Of a stretch of DNA of 15,131 nt, positions 7,311-14,421 are shown in pieces (the first letter of the stretch is position 1; each line of letters opens with the position of its first letter). The notes beneath the pieces were generated by a model. The model was not told where the DNA came from and made no database searches. It saw nothing but the letters and a program-made list of their open reading frames with translations. This DNA comes from Actinomycetales bacterium (lineage in GTDB: Bacteria; Actinomycetota; Actinomycetes; Mycobacteriales; Mycobacteriaceae), in contig DUOR01000304.1 in the NCBI GenBank assembly GCA_012838715.1, forward strand, positions 1 to 15,131, read 5' to 3'. The position numbers and the translations under genes are program-made.

Positions 7311-8053
7311 CGGATCAGCTCCCCGAGGTCGTCGACCACCACGTCCGCGCCGGCGTTGGCCAGCGCGTCCCGGCCCGCGCCGCGATCGACGCCGACTACC
7401 AGGCCGAAATCGCCGGCCGCGCCGGACTGCACGCCCGAAATCGCGTCCTCGACCACGACGGCCTCCGCCGCCGGGACGCCCAGCGCCTCCGCGGCGTGCA
7501 CGTACGTGTCCGGCGCCGGCTTGCCCGACAGCTCCAGCTCATGGGCGACGTTGCCGTCCACGATGAGCTCGAAACGATCCAGCAGCCCCGCGGCCTCCAG
7601 CACCGGCCGCGCGTTGCGCGAGGAGCTCACGATGGCCAGCTTCGGGCCGGAACCCGCGGCGGCGGCGTCGGCAAGCACGTCCAGCAGACGCACCGACCCC
7701 TCGTACGGCTCCACGCCCGCGGCGACCCGCGCCAGGAAATCCTCGTTCTTGCGCAGGCCCAGCCCCGTGATGGTGTCGTCCTGCGCCGTGTCCGCGTCCG
7801 AGCCGTACGGCAGCTCGATGCCCCGGGACGCGAGCATCGCGGCGATGCCCTCATCGCGGCGGCGGCCGTCGAGGTGCTCGAAATAATCCGAATCCGCGTA
7901 CGGCTCCGCGCCACGCTCCTCCAGGAAAGCGCGGAACATGTCGCCCCACGCTGCCTCGTGGATGTCGGCGGTCGGGGTGATCACCCCATCGAGGTCGAAC
8001 AGCACCGCCCCAAAACTGGCCAGGTCGCGGTTCGCGGCCGCATCGGCGTTCAT
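7307..8053 (-). CDS. Beta-phosphoglucomutase-like HAD family enzyme
   Basis: This would convert beta-glucose 1-phosphate, released by the downstream GH65 enzyme, to glucose 6-phosphate. The 248 residues carry every HAD motif: D20-x-D22 in LFDLDGVITPTADIHEAAW (nucleophile and acid/base), VSSSRN at 142-147, K178 in GKPAPDTY, and E202-D203 in VEDAISG (Mg2+). The sequence after the first Asp pair (GVITPTAxIHExAW) is typical of beta-PGM. The cap domain lies at about 28-110, with the RKNEDFL segment at 101-107. The ATG at 8053 has GAAGGGGA seven bases upstream, which decides against a 37-codon longer reading. The stop overlaps the GH65 start (ATGA). I would call it pgmB-type, but no substrate test is possible from sequence. 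Confidence 0.92.
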   Translation of the reverse strand: MNADAAANRDLASFGAVLFDLDGVITPTADIHEAAWGDMFRAFLEERGAEPYADSDYFEHLDGRRRDEGIAAMLASRGIELPYGSDADTAQDDTITGLGLRKNEDFLARVAAGVEPYEGSVRLLDVLADAAAAGSGPKLAIVSSSRNARPVLEAAGLLDRFELIVDGNVAHELELSGKPAPDTYVHAAEALGVPAAEAVVVEDAISGVQSGAAGDFGLVVGVDRGAGRDALANAGADVVVDDLGELIR

Positions 8054-8129
8054 GTGGGATTCCCCTTCACGTCGGCGTCGGATGTACTCGGGAAAGATCC
8101 GGGGGATCGGGCCCCGGGCATCGGACGCA

Positions 8130-8135
8130 AGCCTA
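8130..8135 (-). promoter_or_regulatory. Candidate -10 hexamer for the beta-PGM/GH65 operon
   Basis: TAGGCT on the minus strand fits the corynebacterial TANNNT pattern and lies 76 bases before the ATG, downstream of the aceB terminator. No clear -35 is seen. Since aceB ends in a strong terminator, the pair needs its own promoter somewhere in 8054-8192, and this is the best candidate there. Confidence 0.3.
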
Positions 8136-8192
8136 GCGGCTGTCACGGATCCCGCTGGCCGCATCGCGCGGGGAGGGGGGAGAAAAGACGCG

Positions 8193-8238
8193 AAAAACCG
8201 TCCCCTCCCGACCCGAGGACGGGTGGGAGGGGACGGTT
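8193..8238 (-). terminator. aceB: Intrinsic terminator of aceB
   Basis: Arms 8196-8209 and 8225-8238 form a perfect 14-bp stem (AACCGTCCCCTCCC with its complement). ACCCG/CGGGT continues it around an AGGA loop, with one unpaired base. In the minus direction the stem runs straight into TTTTTC. It starts 39 bases past the aceB stop. On the plus strand no T-run follows, so it acts for aceB only. Confidence 0.92.
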
Positions 8239-8276
8239 CACGTCACGGCTCGCCGGTCAGCGCCGGCGGGCCGGGA

Positions 8277-10484
8277 TTAACCCTGGTCGATGCCGTGGCG
8301 CTTCTTGAAGTCCAGGCGGGCGCGGTGGAGGATCGGCTCGGTGTAACCGGACGGCTGCTTGGTGCCCTCCAGGATGAGCTCCTTCGCGGCCTGGAAGCCG
8401 ATGGAGTTGTCGAAGTCGGCGGCCATCGGCAGGTAGGCGTCGTCGCCCTCGTTCTGGCGGTCGACGACCTCGGCCATGCGCTGCAGCGAGTCGAGGATCT
8501 GCTCCTCGGACACGACGCCGTGCAGCAGCCAGTTCGCCAGCGTCTGCGAGGAGATGCGCAGCGTCGCGCGGTCCTCCATCAGGTCGACGTCGTTGATGTC
8601 CGGCACCTTGGAGCAACCGACGCCCTGCTCGACCCAGCGGATGACGTAGCCCAGAATCGACTGGCAGTTGTTGTCCAGCTCGTTCTGCTTCTCCTCGTCG
8701 GACCAGTCGGCGCCCGGGTCACCGGCCTTCGCGGCGGCGACCGGCGGGGTCAGCAGATCCTCGCGGGTGTCGCGGCGGCCGTCGGTGATCAGCTTGTCCT
8801 GCACCTCGAACACGTCCACCTCGTGGTAGTGGGTGGCGTGCAGCACGGCGCCCGTCGGGGACGGCACCCACGCGGTCGACGCGCCCTGCTTCGGCTGGCC
8901 GATCTTCTGCTCCAGCAGCTCGCCCATCAGCTCGGTCATGGCCCACATGCCCTTGCCGATCTGCGCCTTGCCCTGCAGGCCGTGCGCCAGGCCGGCGTCG
9001 ACGTTGTTGTCCTCGTAGGCCAGCATCCACGGCGCGGTCTTCTGCTCCGCCTTGCGGAACATCGGGCCCGCCTGGATGGAAGTGTGGATCTCGTCGCCGG
9101 TGCGGTCCATGAAGCCGGTGTTGATGAACACCACGCGGTCCGCGACCTCCTTGATGGCGGCGTCGAGGTTCACCGAGGTGCGGCGCTCCTCGTCCATGAG
9201 GCCGACCTTCATGGTGTAGCGGTCCAGGCCGAGCAGGTCCTCGACGTCCGCGAACAGCTCGTTGGTGAAGGCGGACTCCTCCGGGCCGTGCTGCTTCGGC
9301 TTCACGATGTAGATGGAGCCGGTGCGGGAGTTCTTGCGCGGGTTGTCCTGGTCCAGGCCCGGGATGGCGCAGATCGGGGTGATGACGGCATCCATGATGC
9401 CCTCGTAGATCTCCTCGCCGTTGCGGTCGAGGATGGCCGGGTTCTGCATCAGGTGGCCGACGTTGCGGACCAGGTTCAGGGAGCGGCCGTGCAGCTTCTG
9501 CTCGTTGCCGTCCAGGTCGGTGTAGGTGCGGTCGTCGTTGATGACGCGCTTCGCCGGCTTGCCGCCCTTGGTGATGTCGATCTCCAGGTCGCCGACGTTC
9601 AGGCCCAGCCAGTTGGTGTAGCCGAGGGTCTTGTCGGCGGCGTCGACCGCGGCGACCGAGTCCTCGAGGTCCATGATGTTGGTGACCGCGGCCTCCAGGA
9701 CGATGTCCTTGACGCCCGCCTTGTCGGTCTTGCCGATGGGCGACTCCGGATCGATGAGGATCTGGATGTGCAGGCCGTTGTGCTTCAGGTAAATGGAGTC
9801 CGGGTCATCGATGTCGCCGGTGTAGCCCGCCAGCACCTCCGGCTCGCGCAGGCCGACCTGCTCGCCGTCGATGGTGGCCACGAAACGGCCGTCGACGATG
9901 GCGTAGGCGGTGGCGTCCGCGTGGCTGCCCTCGAGCAGCGGCACGCCCTTGTCCAGGAAGTCACGGCCCCAGGCGATGACGCGATCGCCGCGCACCTTGT
10001 TGTAGCCCTTGCCGTCCTTCTCGGCGCCGCCTTCCTCGGAAATGGCGTTGGTGCCGTACAGCGCGTCGTAAAGCGAGCCCCAGCGCGCGTTGGCGGCGTT
10101 GATGGCGAAGCGCGCGTTGAGGACCGGCACGACCAGCTGCGGGCCGGCGGTGCTGGTGATCTCGGTGTCGACGTTGGCGGTGGTGACCTGGTACTCGCCC
10201 GGATCCTCGACGAGGTAACCGATCTCCTTCAGGAAGGAGACGTACTTGTCCTGGTCCTGCTTGCCCGGGTTCTCGCGGTACCACTCATCGAGCTTGGCCT
10301 GCAGCTCCTCGCGCTTGGCCAGCAGCTCCACGTTGCGCGGGGTGTGCTTCTCGACGATGTCGCCGAATCCCTGCCAGAAGGCGTCCTTGTCGGTGATGCC
10401 GGCCGCCGGCAGGGCGGTGTCGTTGACGAAGTCGTACAGGACCTTGGCGACCTGCAGGCCGCCGGCGGTGATGCGCTCGGTCAT
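8277..10484 (-). CDS. aceB: Malate synthase G
   Basis: It condenses glyoxylate with acetyl-CoA to malate, the second step of the glyoxylate bypass, in the cytoplasm. The 735-residue length is that of the monomeric G isoform (about 720-740), not the shorter A form. Residues equivalent to the E. coli enzyme's active site are present: R340 (VRNVGHLM), Mg2+ ligands E432 (MDEERRT) and D460 (GFMDRTGDE), and the base D638 (LMEDRATL). The signatures PKQHGPEE and [22 protein letters not shown] are intact. The ATG at 10484 follows AAAGAGGAGAGC. An in-frame upstream extension exists, but it lacks family likeness at its far end and this ribosome site favours the shorter form. It is divergent from aceA, an arrangement shared with C. 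glutamicum, where the gene is named aceB. Confidence 0.97.
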   Translation of the reverse strand: MTERITAGGLQVAKVLYDFVNDTALPAAGITDKDAFWQGFGDIVEKHTPRNVELLAKREELQAKLDEWYRENPGKQDQDKYVSFLKEIGYLVEDPGEYQVTTANVDTEITSTAGPQLVVPVLNARFAINAANARWGSLYDALYGTNAISEEGGAEKDGKGYNKVRGDRVIAWGRDFLDKGVPLLEGSHADATAYAIVDGRFVATIDGEQVGLREPEVLAGYTGDIDDPDSIYLKHNGLHIQILIDPESPIGKTDKAGVKDIVLEAAVTNIMDLEDSVAAVDAADKTLGYTNWLGLNVGDLEIDITKGGKPAKRVINDDRTYTDLDGNEQKLHGRSLNLVRNVGHLMQNPAILDRNGEEIYEGIMDAVITPICAIPGLDQDNPRKNSRTGSIYIVKPKQHGPEESAFTNELFADVEDLLGLDRYTMKVGLMDEERRTSVNLDAAIKEVADRVVFINTGFMDRTGDEIHTSIQAGPMFRKAEQKTAPWMLAYEDNNVDAGLAHGLQGKAQIGKGMWAMTELMGELLEQKIGQPKQGASTAWVPSPTGAVLHATHYHEVDVFEVQDKLITDGRRDTREDLLTPPVAAAKAGDPGADWSDEEKQNELDNNCQSILGYVIRWVEQGVGCSKVPDINDVDLMEDRATLRISSQTLANWLLHGVVSEEQILDSLQRMAEVVDRQNEGDDAYLPMAADFDNSIGFQAAKELILEGTKQPSGYTEPILHRARLDFKKRHGIDQG

Positions 10485-10555
10485 TGCTCTCCTCTTTAAT
10501 GCGTCGTTCGATGAAGCTGTCATTCGGCTTTTCACGGCCACGCTCCCCGTCCGCT

Positions 10556-10583
10556 CCCCTCTCGGGGGTACCGGTTCGTACCC
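10556..10583. promoter_or_regulatory. C/G tract pair and inverted repeat in the aceB 5' region
   Basis: CCCC-TCTC-GGGGG (10556-10568) includes CGGGGGT, a RamA-pattern match. It overlaps a 6-bp inverted repeat GGGTAC-CGGTTC-GTACCC (10566-10583). The element lies about 70-100 bases upstream of the aceB ATG, so it would be in the leader if the upstream -10 candidate is used, or in the promoter if transcription starts closer in. Confidence 0.3.
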
Positions 10584-10611
10584 GGCATCCCGCGCGGATT
10601 CCCGGATTGGG

Positions 10612-10629
10612 GGCGGCCGAGGGGCCGCC
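10612..10629. repeat. GC-rich hairpin in the aceB upstream region
   Basis: GGCGGCC-GAGG-GGCCGCC is a perfect 7-bp stem with a 4-base loop. It is followed by the palindrome CCGGATCCGG at 10631-10640. No T-run is present. If aceB transcription begins near 10672, this would be an mRNA leader structure; otherwise its role is unknown. Confidence 0.4.
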
Positions 10630-10678
10630 GCCGGATCCGGGCACGCCGGGACGCTCGCGGTCCGCGGGCGATGAACCC

Positions 10679-10684
10679 ACCCTA
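10679..10684 (-). promoter_or_regulatory. aceB: Candidate -10 hexamer for aceB
   Basis: TAGGGT on the minus strand fits TANNNT, with the start of transcription expected near 10672 and a leader of about 190 bases. No good -35 is found. A TGTGA half-site (10685-10689, plus strand) adjoins it, but the second GlxR half is poor. Weak support overall. Confidence 0.25.
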
Positions 10685-10858
10685 TGTGATCCGTGTCTCC
10701 CGGGAAGAGGAATTTTCGGCGTTCGGCCGCCGACGGCCGCGCGGGCGGCAATCGTGGAAGGCGGATGAGGCCCCACCCGGGCCCCAACAAGAAGCAGGCA
10801 TGTCCGCCGCGTAACGACGGCCACATTTCGGAGAACCCCAGGCCAACACCACATTCAT

Positions 10859-10967
10859 ACCCCCGGGGGATACCCCCGACTTCCGGAACGCGCGTACTGG
10901 TGAGGGTGCCGCGGGGGTGCAGCCGCCATCCGGTCAGGGCCGGGCGAAACTACCCCTTAGCGGGGGC
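10859..10967. promoter_or_regulatory. Cluster of RamA-type C/G tracts
   Basis: Five matches to the RamA pattern known from C. glutamicum (AC4-5 followed by A/G/T, or A/C/T-G4-6-T/C) lie within 110 bp: ACCCCCG at 10859-10865 and 10872-10878, CGGGGGT at 10912-10918, ACCCCT at 10952-10957, and CGGGGGC at 10961-10967. RamA activates aceA and aceB in that species through paired tracts of this kind. The window is GC-rich, which raises the chance background, but the grouping is denser than in the surrounding spacer. Confidence 0.5.
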
Positions 10968-11068
10968 AAGACCTTCACGGCGACACACAGGCAAGACCCA
11001 GGCTAACGGTGGTTAACTATCCCTACCTGGGATGACGCTGAGAGCGTTCCATATTCACGATCCAAGCC

Positions 11069-11081
11069 AAGACTTTGCAAA
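11069..11081 (+). promoter_or_regulatory. RamB binding box upstream of aceA
   Basis: AAGACTTTGCAAA matches the 13-bp RamB consensus A-A/G-AACTTTGCAAA at 12 of 13 positions. The flanks make it a fuller palindrome (GACTTTGCAAACTTC). It stands about 90 bases upstream of the predicted aceA transcription start and about 1.8 kb from the ramB gene itself. RamB represses aceA and aceB during growth on glucose in C. glutamicum. The TTTGCAAA core is rare in such a GC-rich region, which strengthens the call. Confidence 0.75.
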
Positions 11082-11130
11082 CTTCACAGGTTCGCCCGAA
11101 AAAACGAATTAAATTTACAACCCGTTTTTC

Positions 11131-11159
11131 TTGACGCAACGCAAACCGTCCCCCATGAT
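11131..11159 (+). promoter_or_regulatory. aceA: Candidate aceA promoter
   Basis: TTGACG (11131-11136, 5 of 6 to the -35 consensus) is followed after 17 bases by CATGAT (11154-11159, 4 of 6 to the -10). The stretch just upstream is the most AT-rich of the spacer, including AAAAACG/CGTTTTT arms at 11100-11106 and 11123-11129. Transcription would start near 11166, giving a leader of about 185 bases. An alternative is TACCTT at 11262-11267 (TANNNT), with a leader of about 80 bases. Confidence 0.45.
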
Positions 11160-11174
11160 GTGAACTACGGCACG
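11159..11174 (+). promoter_or_regulatory. GlxR-like (CRP family) site overlapping the aceA start region
   Basis: TGTGAACTACGGCACG matches TGTGANNTANNTCACA at 10 of the 12 fixed positions, including the central TA. It would overlap the end of the -10 and the transcription start, a place where a bound protein blocks transcription. GlxR binds the aceA-aceB spacer in C. glutamicum and represses these genes, so the site is expected in kind; binding here is an inference. Confidence 0.55.
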
Positions 11175-11271
11175 CGGAAGCGGGCACCATCCGGCGCCCA
11201 GCGTTGGTGTTGAATCGCCATCGAGGGACCCGTCGGACGTTCCCCCGTGTCCGCGTCGTCTTACCTTTGGG

Positions 11272-11312
11272 CCCACCCGGGCTCGCCGGGCGCCGTCCGC
11301 GCCCCACCCGGG
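11272..11312. repeat. Direct repeat CCCACCCGGG in the aceA leader
   Basis: The 10-mer CCCACCCGGG occurs at 11272-11281 and 11303-11312, 31 bases apart. A third copy is at 10772-10781 in the same spacer, and CCCCACCCGG recurs on the minus strand before sdhC (within 4118-4127). No known consensus includes it fully, though the C-runs approach RamA tracts. Confidence 0.5.
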
Positions 11313-11317
11313 AGCCC
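11279..11317 (+). promoter_or_regulatory. aceA: Nested hairpin in the aceA 5' leader
   Basis: An outer stem GGGCTC/GAGCCC (11279-11284 with 11312-11317) encloses an inner stem GGGCGC/GCGCCC (11288-11293 with 11299-11304) with a CGTCC loop. It lies 16 bases before the aceA ribosome binding site (AGAGGAAG, 11334-11341). No T-run follows, so it is not a terminator. It could affect mRNA stability or initiation; no riboswitch class is recognised. Confidence 0.4.
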
Positions 11318-11352
11318 ATCCATATTCCGAAGCAGAGGAAGTGACACCGGAT

Positions 11353-12645
11353 ATGTCGAACGTCGGCAAGGCCCGTACCGCTCAGGAAATCCAGAAGGAC
11401 TGGGACGAGAACCCCCGCTGGAAGGGCATCACCCGCGATTACACCGCCGAGCAGGTTGCCGAGCTCCAGGGCACCGTCATCGAGGAGCACACCCTCGCCC
11501 GCCGTGGCGCCGAGCTCCTGTGGGAGGGCGTCAACGTTGACGACGACTCCTACATCAACGCCCTGGGCGCCCTGACCGGCAACATGGCCGTCCAGCAGGC
11601 CCGCGCCGGCCTGAAGGCCGTCTACCTCTCCGGTTGGCAGGTCGCCGGTGACGCGAACCTCTCCGGCAACACCTACCCGGACCAGTCGCTGTACCCGGCC
11701 AACTCCGTTCCGGCCGTGGTCCGCCGCATCAACAACGCGCTCATGCGCGCCGACGAGATCTCCCGCGTCGAGGGCGACACCTCCGTCGAGAACTGGCTGC
11801 TGCCCATCGTCGCCGACGGTGAGGCCGGCTTCGGTGGCGCGCTGAACGTCTACGAGCTGCAGAAGGCCATGATCCAGGCCGGCGCCGCCGGCACCCACTG
11901 GGAGGACCAGCTGGCCTCCGAGAAGAAGTGCGGCCACCTCGGTGGCAAGGTGCTCATCCCGACCCAGCAGCACATCCGCACCCTGACCTCGGCCCGCCTG
12001 GCCGCCGACGTCGCCAACGTGCCGACCGTCGTCATCGCCCGCACCGACGCCGAGGCCGCGACCCTCATCACCTCCGACGTCGATGAGCGCGACCAGAAGT
12101 TCATCGAGGGCGACCGCACCGCCGAGGGCTACTACCGCGTGAAGAACGGCATCGAGCCCTGCATCGAGCGCGCCAAGTCCTACGCCCCGTACTCCGACCT
12201 CATCTGGATGGAGACCGGCACCCCGGACCTCGAGGTCGCCAAGCAGTTCGCCGAGGCCGTCAAGTCCGAGTACCCGGACCAGCTGCTGTCCTACAACTGC
12301 TCCCCGTCCTTCAACTGGTCCGCGCACCTGGAGGCCGACGAGATCGCCAAGTTCCAGAACGAGCTGGGCAAGATGGGCTTCAAGTTCCAGTTCATCACCC
12401 TGGCCGGCTTCCACGCCCTGAACTACGGCATGTTCGACCTGGCCCACGGCTACGCCCGCGAGCAGATGACCGCCTTCGTCGACCTGCAGAACCGCGAGTT
12501 CAAGGCCGCCGAGGAGCGTGGCTTCACCGCCGTCAAGCACCAGCGCGAGGTTGGCGCCGGCTACTTCGACCGCATCGCCACCACCGTCGACCCGAACTCC
12601 TCCACCACCGCCCTGAAGGGCTCCACGGAGGAGGGCCAGTTCTAG
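11353..12645 (+). CDS. aceA: Isocitrate lyase
   Basis: It splits isocitrate to succinate and glyoxylate, the first step of the glyoxylate bypass, as a cytoplasmic tetramer. The 430-residue protein is close in length and sequence to the C. glutamicum enzyme. The catalytic cysteine C193 lies in the signature KKCGHLGGK. Substrate and Mg2+ residues are in SGWQVA (93-98) and [10 protein letters not shown] (153-162, with D155 and E157), and YNCSPSFNW is also intact. The ATG at 11353 gives the family N-terminus MSNVGKART; an upstream in-frame GTG at 11341 sits on top of the AGAGGAAG site and is unlikely. Spacing from that site to the ATG is long, about 11 bases. Its succinate feeds the sdh operon, and its glyoxylate goes to the divergent aceB. 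A strong terminator follows the gene. Confidence 0.98.
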   Translation: MSNVGKARTAQEIQKDWDENPRWKGITRDYTAEQVAELQGTVIEEHTLARRGAELLWEGVNVDDDSYINALGALTGNMAVQQARAGLKAVYLSGWQVAGDANLSGNTYPDQSLYPANSVPAVVRRINNALMRADEISRVEGDTSVENWLLPIVADGEAGFGGALNVYELQKAMIQAGAAGTHWEDQLASEKKCGHLGGKVLIPTQQHIRTLTSARLAADVANVPTVVIARTDAEAATLITSDVDERDQKFIEGDRTAEGYYRVKNGIEPCIERAKSYAPYSDLIWMETGTPDLEVAKQFAEAVKSEYPDQLLSYNCSPSFNWSAHLEADEIAKFQNELGKMGFKFQFITLAGFHALNYGMFDLAHGYAREQMTAFVDLQNREFKAAEERGFTAVKHQREVGAGYFDRIATTVDPNSSTTALKGSTEEGQF

Positions 12646-12692
12646 GAGGTTCTCCCGGCCCGCTCCGGCGGGACGTGAACCCCGGAACTGCC

Positions 12693-12715
12693 GCGGCGGT
12701 TTCCTAGCCCGCCGC
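12693..12715 (+). repeat. Extra hairpin in the aceA 3' untranslated region
   Basis: GCGGCGG and CCGCCGC form a 7-bp stem around a 9-base loop, upstream of the main terminator. A smaller stem (CCCGC/GCGGG, about 12659-12672) precedes it. Together with the terminator, the aceA transcript would end in three successive hairpins. No T-run follows this one. Confidence 0.4.
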
Positions 12716-12728
12716 ACCCCGGTCAAGG

Positions 12729-12764
12729 GGAACCCCACCCGTTCGTCGGGTGGGGTTCCTTTTT
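12729..12764 (+). terminator. aceA: Intrinsic terminator of aceA
   Basis: GGAACCCCACCCG pairs perfectly with CGGGTGGGGTTCC (13 bp) around the loop TTCGT, and five Ts follow (12760-12764). It lies 83 bases past the aceA stop and 124 bases before ramB, so aceA and ramB are separate transcription units. Confidence 0.95.
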
Positions 12765-12875
12765 GCGTTGCCGATGTTCGCCAATCACCCCCACGCCCCG
12801 ACCCGGGATTCCGCAGGCCAGACCACCCAAATTGGCATCCTTAGCGTCACCGGCCGATTGTTTTGCGTCGTCGGC

Positions 12876-12889
12876 TAACCTGGGGTGCA
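12876..12889 (+). promoter_or_regulatory. ramB: ramB promoter -10 implying a leaderless mRNA
   Basis: TAACCT (12876-12881) is a good TANNNT -10 hexamer and ends 7 bases before the A of the ramB ATG. The expected transcription start is therefore the start codon itself. No Shine-Dalgarno sequence is seen in the bases before the ATG (GGGGTGC). The -35 region is weak. Leaderless genes are common in actinobacteria. Confidence 0.6.
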
Positions 12890-14313
12890 TGTCGAAAACG
12901 TACGTGGGTTCCCGGTTGCGGCAGCTGCGGCGCGAGCGGGACATGAGCCAGGCCGCGTTGGCGCAGGCGCTGGGCCTGTCGGCGAGCTACGTCAACCAGA
13001 TTGAGCATGACGTGCGGCCGTTGACGGTTCCGGTGCTGCTGAAGATCACGGAGACCTTCGGCGTCGACGCGACGTTCTTCTCCAGGGACGATGATTCGCG
13101 CCTGTTGGCCGAGGTCCAGGACGTGGTGCTGGACAAGGAGGTCTGCCCGGAGCCGGTCGACCTGCAGGAGATTTCGGACATGGTCCGCAATCATCCGGAG
13201 CTGGCCCGCGCGATGGTCGACGTGCACCGCCGCTACCGCAACGTCACGGACAAGCTGTCGCTGGCGACGGACGACCGCAACTTCGAGGGCGGCCCCTCGG
13301 CGGAGACGCGGGCGAAGGCGCTGGCGATGCCGCACGAGGAAGTCCGCGACTTCTTTTACTCCCGCCAGAACTACATCGATTCGGTCGACGTCGCCGCGGA
13401 GAGCCTTGCGCTGGAACTGGGGCTTACCGACGAGTCGTCGCAGGTCGAGGAGGTGCTCGGCCGGCGCCTCGAGGACGTCCACGGAGTGACCATCCGGTAC
13501 CGCTCCGACATGGGCGATACGCAGCACCATTTCGATCCGGATTCCCGCACCCTGGACCTCGCGCGGTTCCTCTCCCCCGGCCAGCGGGCGTTCCGCATGG
13601 CGACGGAGCTCGGCTATTTCGAGTGCGGGGACCTGATCCGTTCGGAGGTCGCCGGCGGGCACTTCACGTCCGACGAGTCGCGCCAGTTGGCGCTGCGGGG
13701 CGTGGCCACGTACTACGCGGCGGCGCTGATGCTGCCGTACGAGCATTTCCACCAGCTGGCGGAGTCGAACCGCTACGACATCGAGTACCTGTCGGTGCGC
13801 TGCGACGTGGGCTACGAGACGGTCTGCCACCGCCTGTCGACGATGCAGCGCCCGAGCCTGCGCGGCATCCCGTTCACGTTCGTCCGCGTCGACCGCGCGG
13901 GCAACATGTCGAAGCGCCAGTCGGCGACGGGCTTCCACTTCACCAATTCCGGCGGCACGTGCCCGCTGTGGAACGTGTACGAGACGTTCTCCTACCCGGG
14001 CAAGGTGATGCGCCAGGTGGCGGTGATGCCCGATGGCCGCCCGTACCTGTGGATTTCCCGCACGGTCGAGCACCACACCGCCCGATACGGCCGCCCGGGC
14101 AAGATGTTCGCCATCGGCCTGGGCTGCGAGGCCCGGCACGCCCAGCGCACCGTGTACGCGGAGGGCCTGGACCTGAACGACAAGAACGCGGCGACGCCCA
14201 TCGGCGCCGGTTGCCGCGTCTGCAGCCGCGACGATTGCCCCCAGCGCGCGTTCCCGCCGATCCACCGGGCCATCGACGTCAACGCCCACCGGTCCTCGGT
14301 CTCCCCGTACTGA
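12889..14313 (+). CDS. ramB: RamB, transcriptional regulator of acetate and glyoxylate metabolism
   Basis: RamB is a cytoplasmic DNA-binding regulator that, in C. glutamicum, represses aceA, aceB and other acetate genes on glucose. The 474-residue protein (same length as recalled for C. glutamicum) has an XRE-type helix-turn-helix at about 8-62 ([26 protein letters not shown]), a middle domain with an IrrE/peptidase-like fold region, and a conserved C-terminal part (about 310-465) of the short-chain fatty-acyl regulator (ScfR) family. The Cys-rich signature [16 protein letters not shown] (441-456) is intact; C413 may add a ligand. The methylcitrate regulator PrpR belongs to the same family. 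Placement beside aceA and a RamB box in the aceA-aceB spacer favour RamB. The start is the first family Met (MSKTYVGSR); longer readings run back into the aceA terminator. Confidence 0.93.
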   Translation: MSKTYVGSRLRQLRRERDMSQAALAQALGLSASYVNQIEHDVRPLTVPVLLKITETFGVDATFFSRDDDSRLLAEVQDVVLDKEVCPEPVDLQEISDMVRNHPELARAMVDVHRRYRNVTDKLSLATDDRNFEGGPSAETRAKALAMPHEEVRDFFYSRQNYIDSVDVAAESLALELGLTDESSQVEEVLGRRLEDVHGVTIRYRSDMGDTQHHFDPDSRTLDLARFLSPGQRAFRMATELGYFECGDLIRSEVAGGHFTSDESRQLALRGVATYYAAALMLPYEHFHQLAESNRYDIEYLSVRCDVGYETVCHRLSTMQRPSLRGIPFTFVRVDRAGNMSKRQSATGFHFTNSGGTCPLWNVYETFSYPGKVMRQVAVMPDGRPYLWISRTVEHHTARYGRPGKMFAIGLGCEARHAQRTVYAEGLDLNDKNAATPIGAGCRVCSRDDCPQRAFPPIHRAIDVNAHRSSVSPY

Positions 14314-14343
14314 CGACCGCCGCCCTTCCCCCGCCCCGGATCG

Positions 14344-14390
14344 CCGACGGCGGCCGGTGACCCATCGGTGATGGGGCCGGCCGCCGTCGG
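14344..14390. terminator. Large hairpin between convergent ramB and the DoxX-like gene
   Basis: Arms 14344-14357 and 14377-14390 form a perfect 14-bp GC-rich stem (CCGACGGCGGCCGG with its complement). A second stem CCCAT/ATGGG with loop CGGTG sits inside. It starts 30 bases after the ramB stop and lies 31 bases past the stop of the facing gene, so it can serve both. Neither side has a T-run, which makes it a U-less, bidirectional terminator by position. Confidence 0.7.
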
Positions 14391-14421
14391 AAAGCGGAGG
14401 TGACGTGCTGGGGTGCTCCGG

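Larger units (their letters stand above)
10485..11352. other. 868-bp divergent control region between aceB and aceA, no gene
   Basis: No convincing coding sequence lies here. The openings in it give proline/arginine/glycine-rich translations with no recognisable domain and are by-products of high GC. It holds, from left to right: a hairpin and inverted repeats on the aceB side, a cluster of RamA-type tracts, one RamB box, an AT-rich patch around 11099-11130, a promoter-like pair, a GlxR-like site and a foldable aceA leader. Each is listed separately. The C. glutamicum aceB-aceA spacer is roughly 0.6 kb as I recall, so this one is longer. Confidence 0.8.

Noticed and set aside
4122..7886. Plus-strand open frame of 1254 codons opposite the GH65 and beta-PGM genes
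   Set aside because: It is antisense to two genes with complete catalytic motifs. Its translation is rich in Val/Arg/Ala/Asp/His with no domain, a usual by-product of strong third-position GC.
7938..10499. Plus-strand open frame of 853 codons opposite aceB
   Set aside because: Antisense shadow of malate synthase G; low-complexity VDVQ/LVLLV-rich translation without motifs.
10685..10699. Possible GlxR site on the aceB side (TGTGATCCGTGTCTC)
   Set aside because: One good half-site only; the central TA and the second half TCACA are not matched.
10693..11016. Possible 107-codon gene in the aceB-aceA spacer
   Set aside because: The translation is Pro/Arg/Gly-rich and disorganised, no ribosome site precedes it, and the region overlaps the RamA tract cluster.
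11023..12738. Minus-strand open frame of 571 codons opposite aceA
   Set aside because: Antisense shadow of isocitrate lyase that also runs across the terminator and promoter region.
12871..12883. DtxR-like half-site GGCTAACCT before ramB
   Set aside because: The other half is absent, and the match is explained by the TAACCT -10 hexamer.
12847..14289. Minus-strand open frame of 480 codons opposite ramB
   Set aside because: Antisense shadow; Arg/Val/His-rich with no domain.
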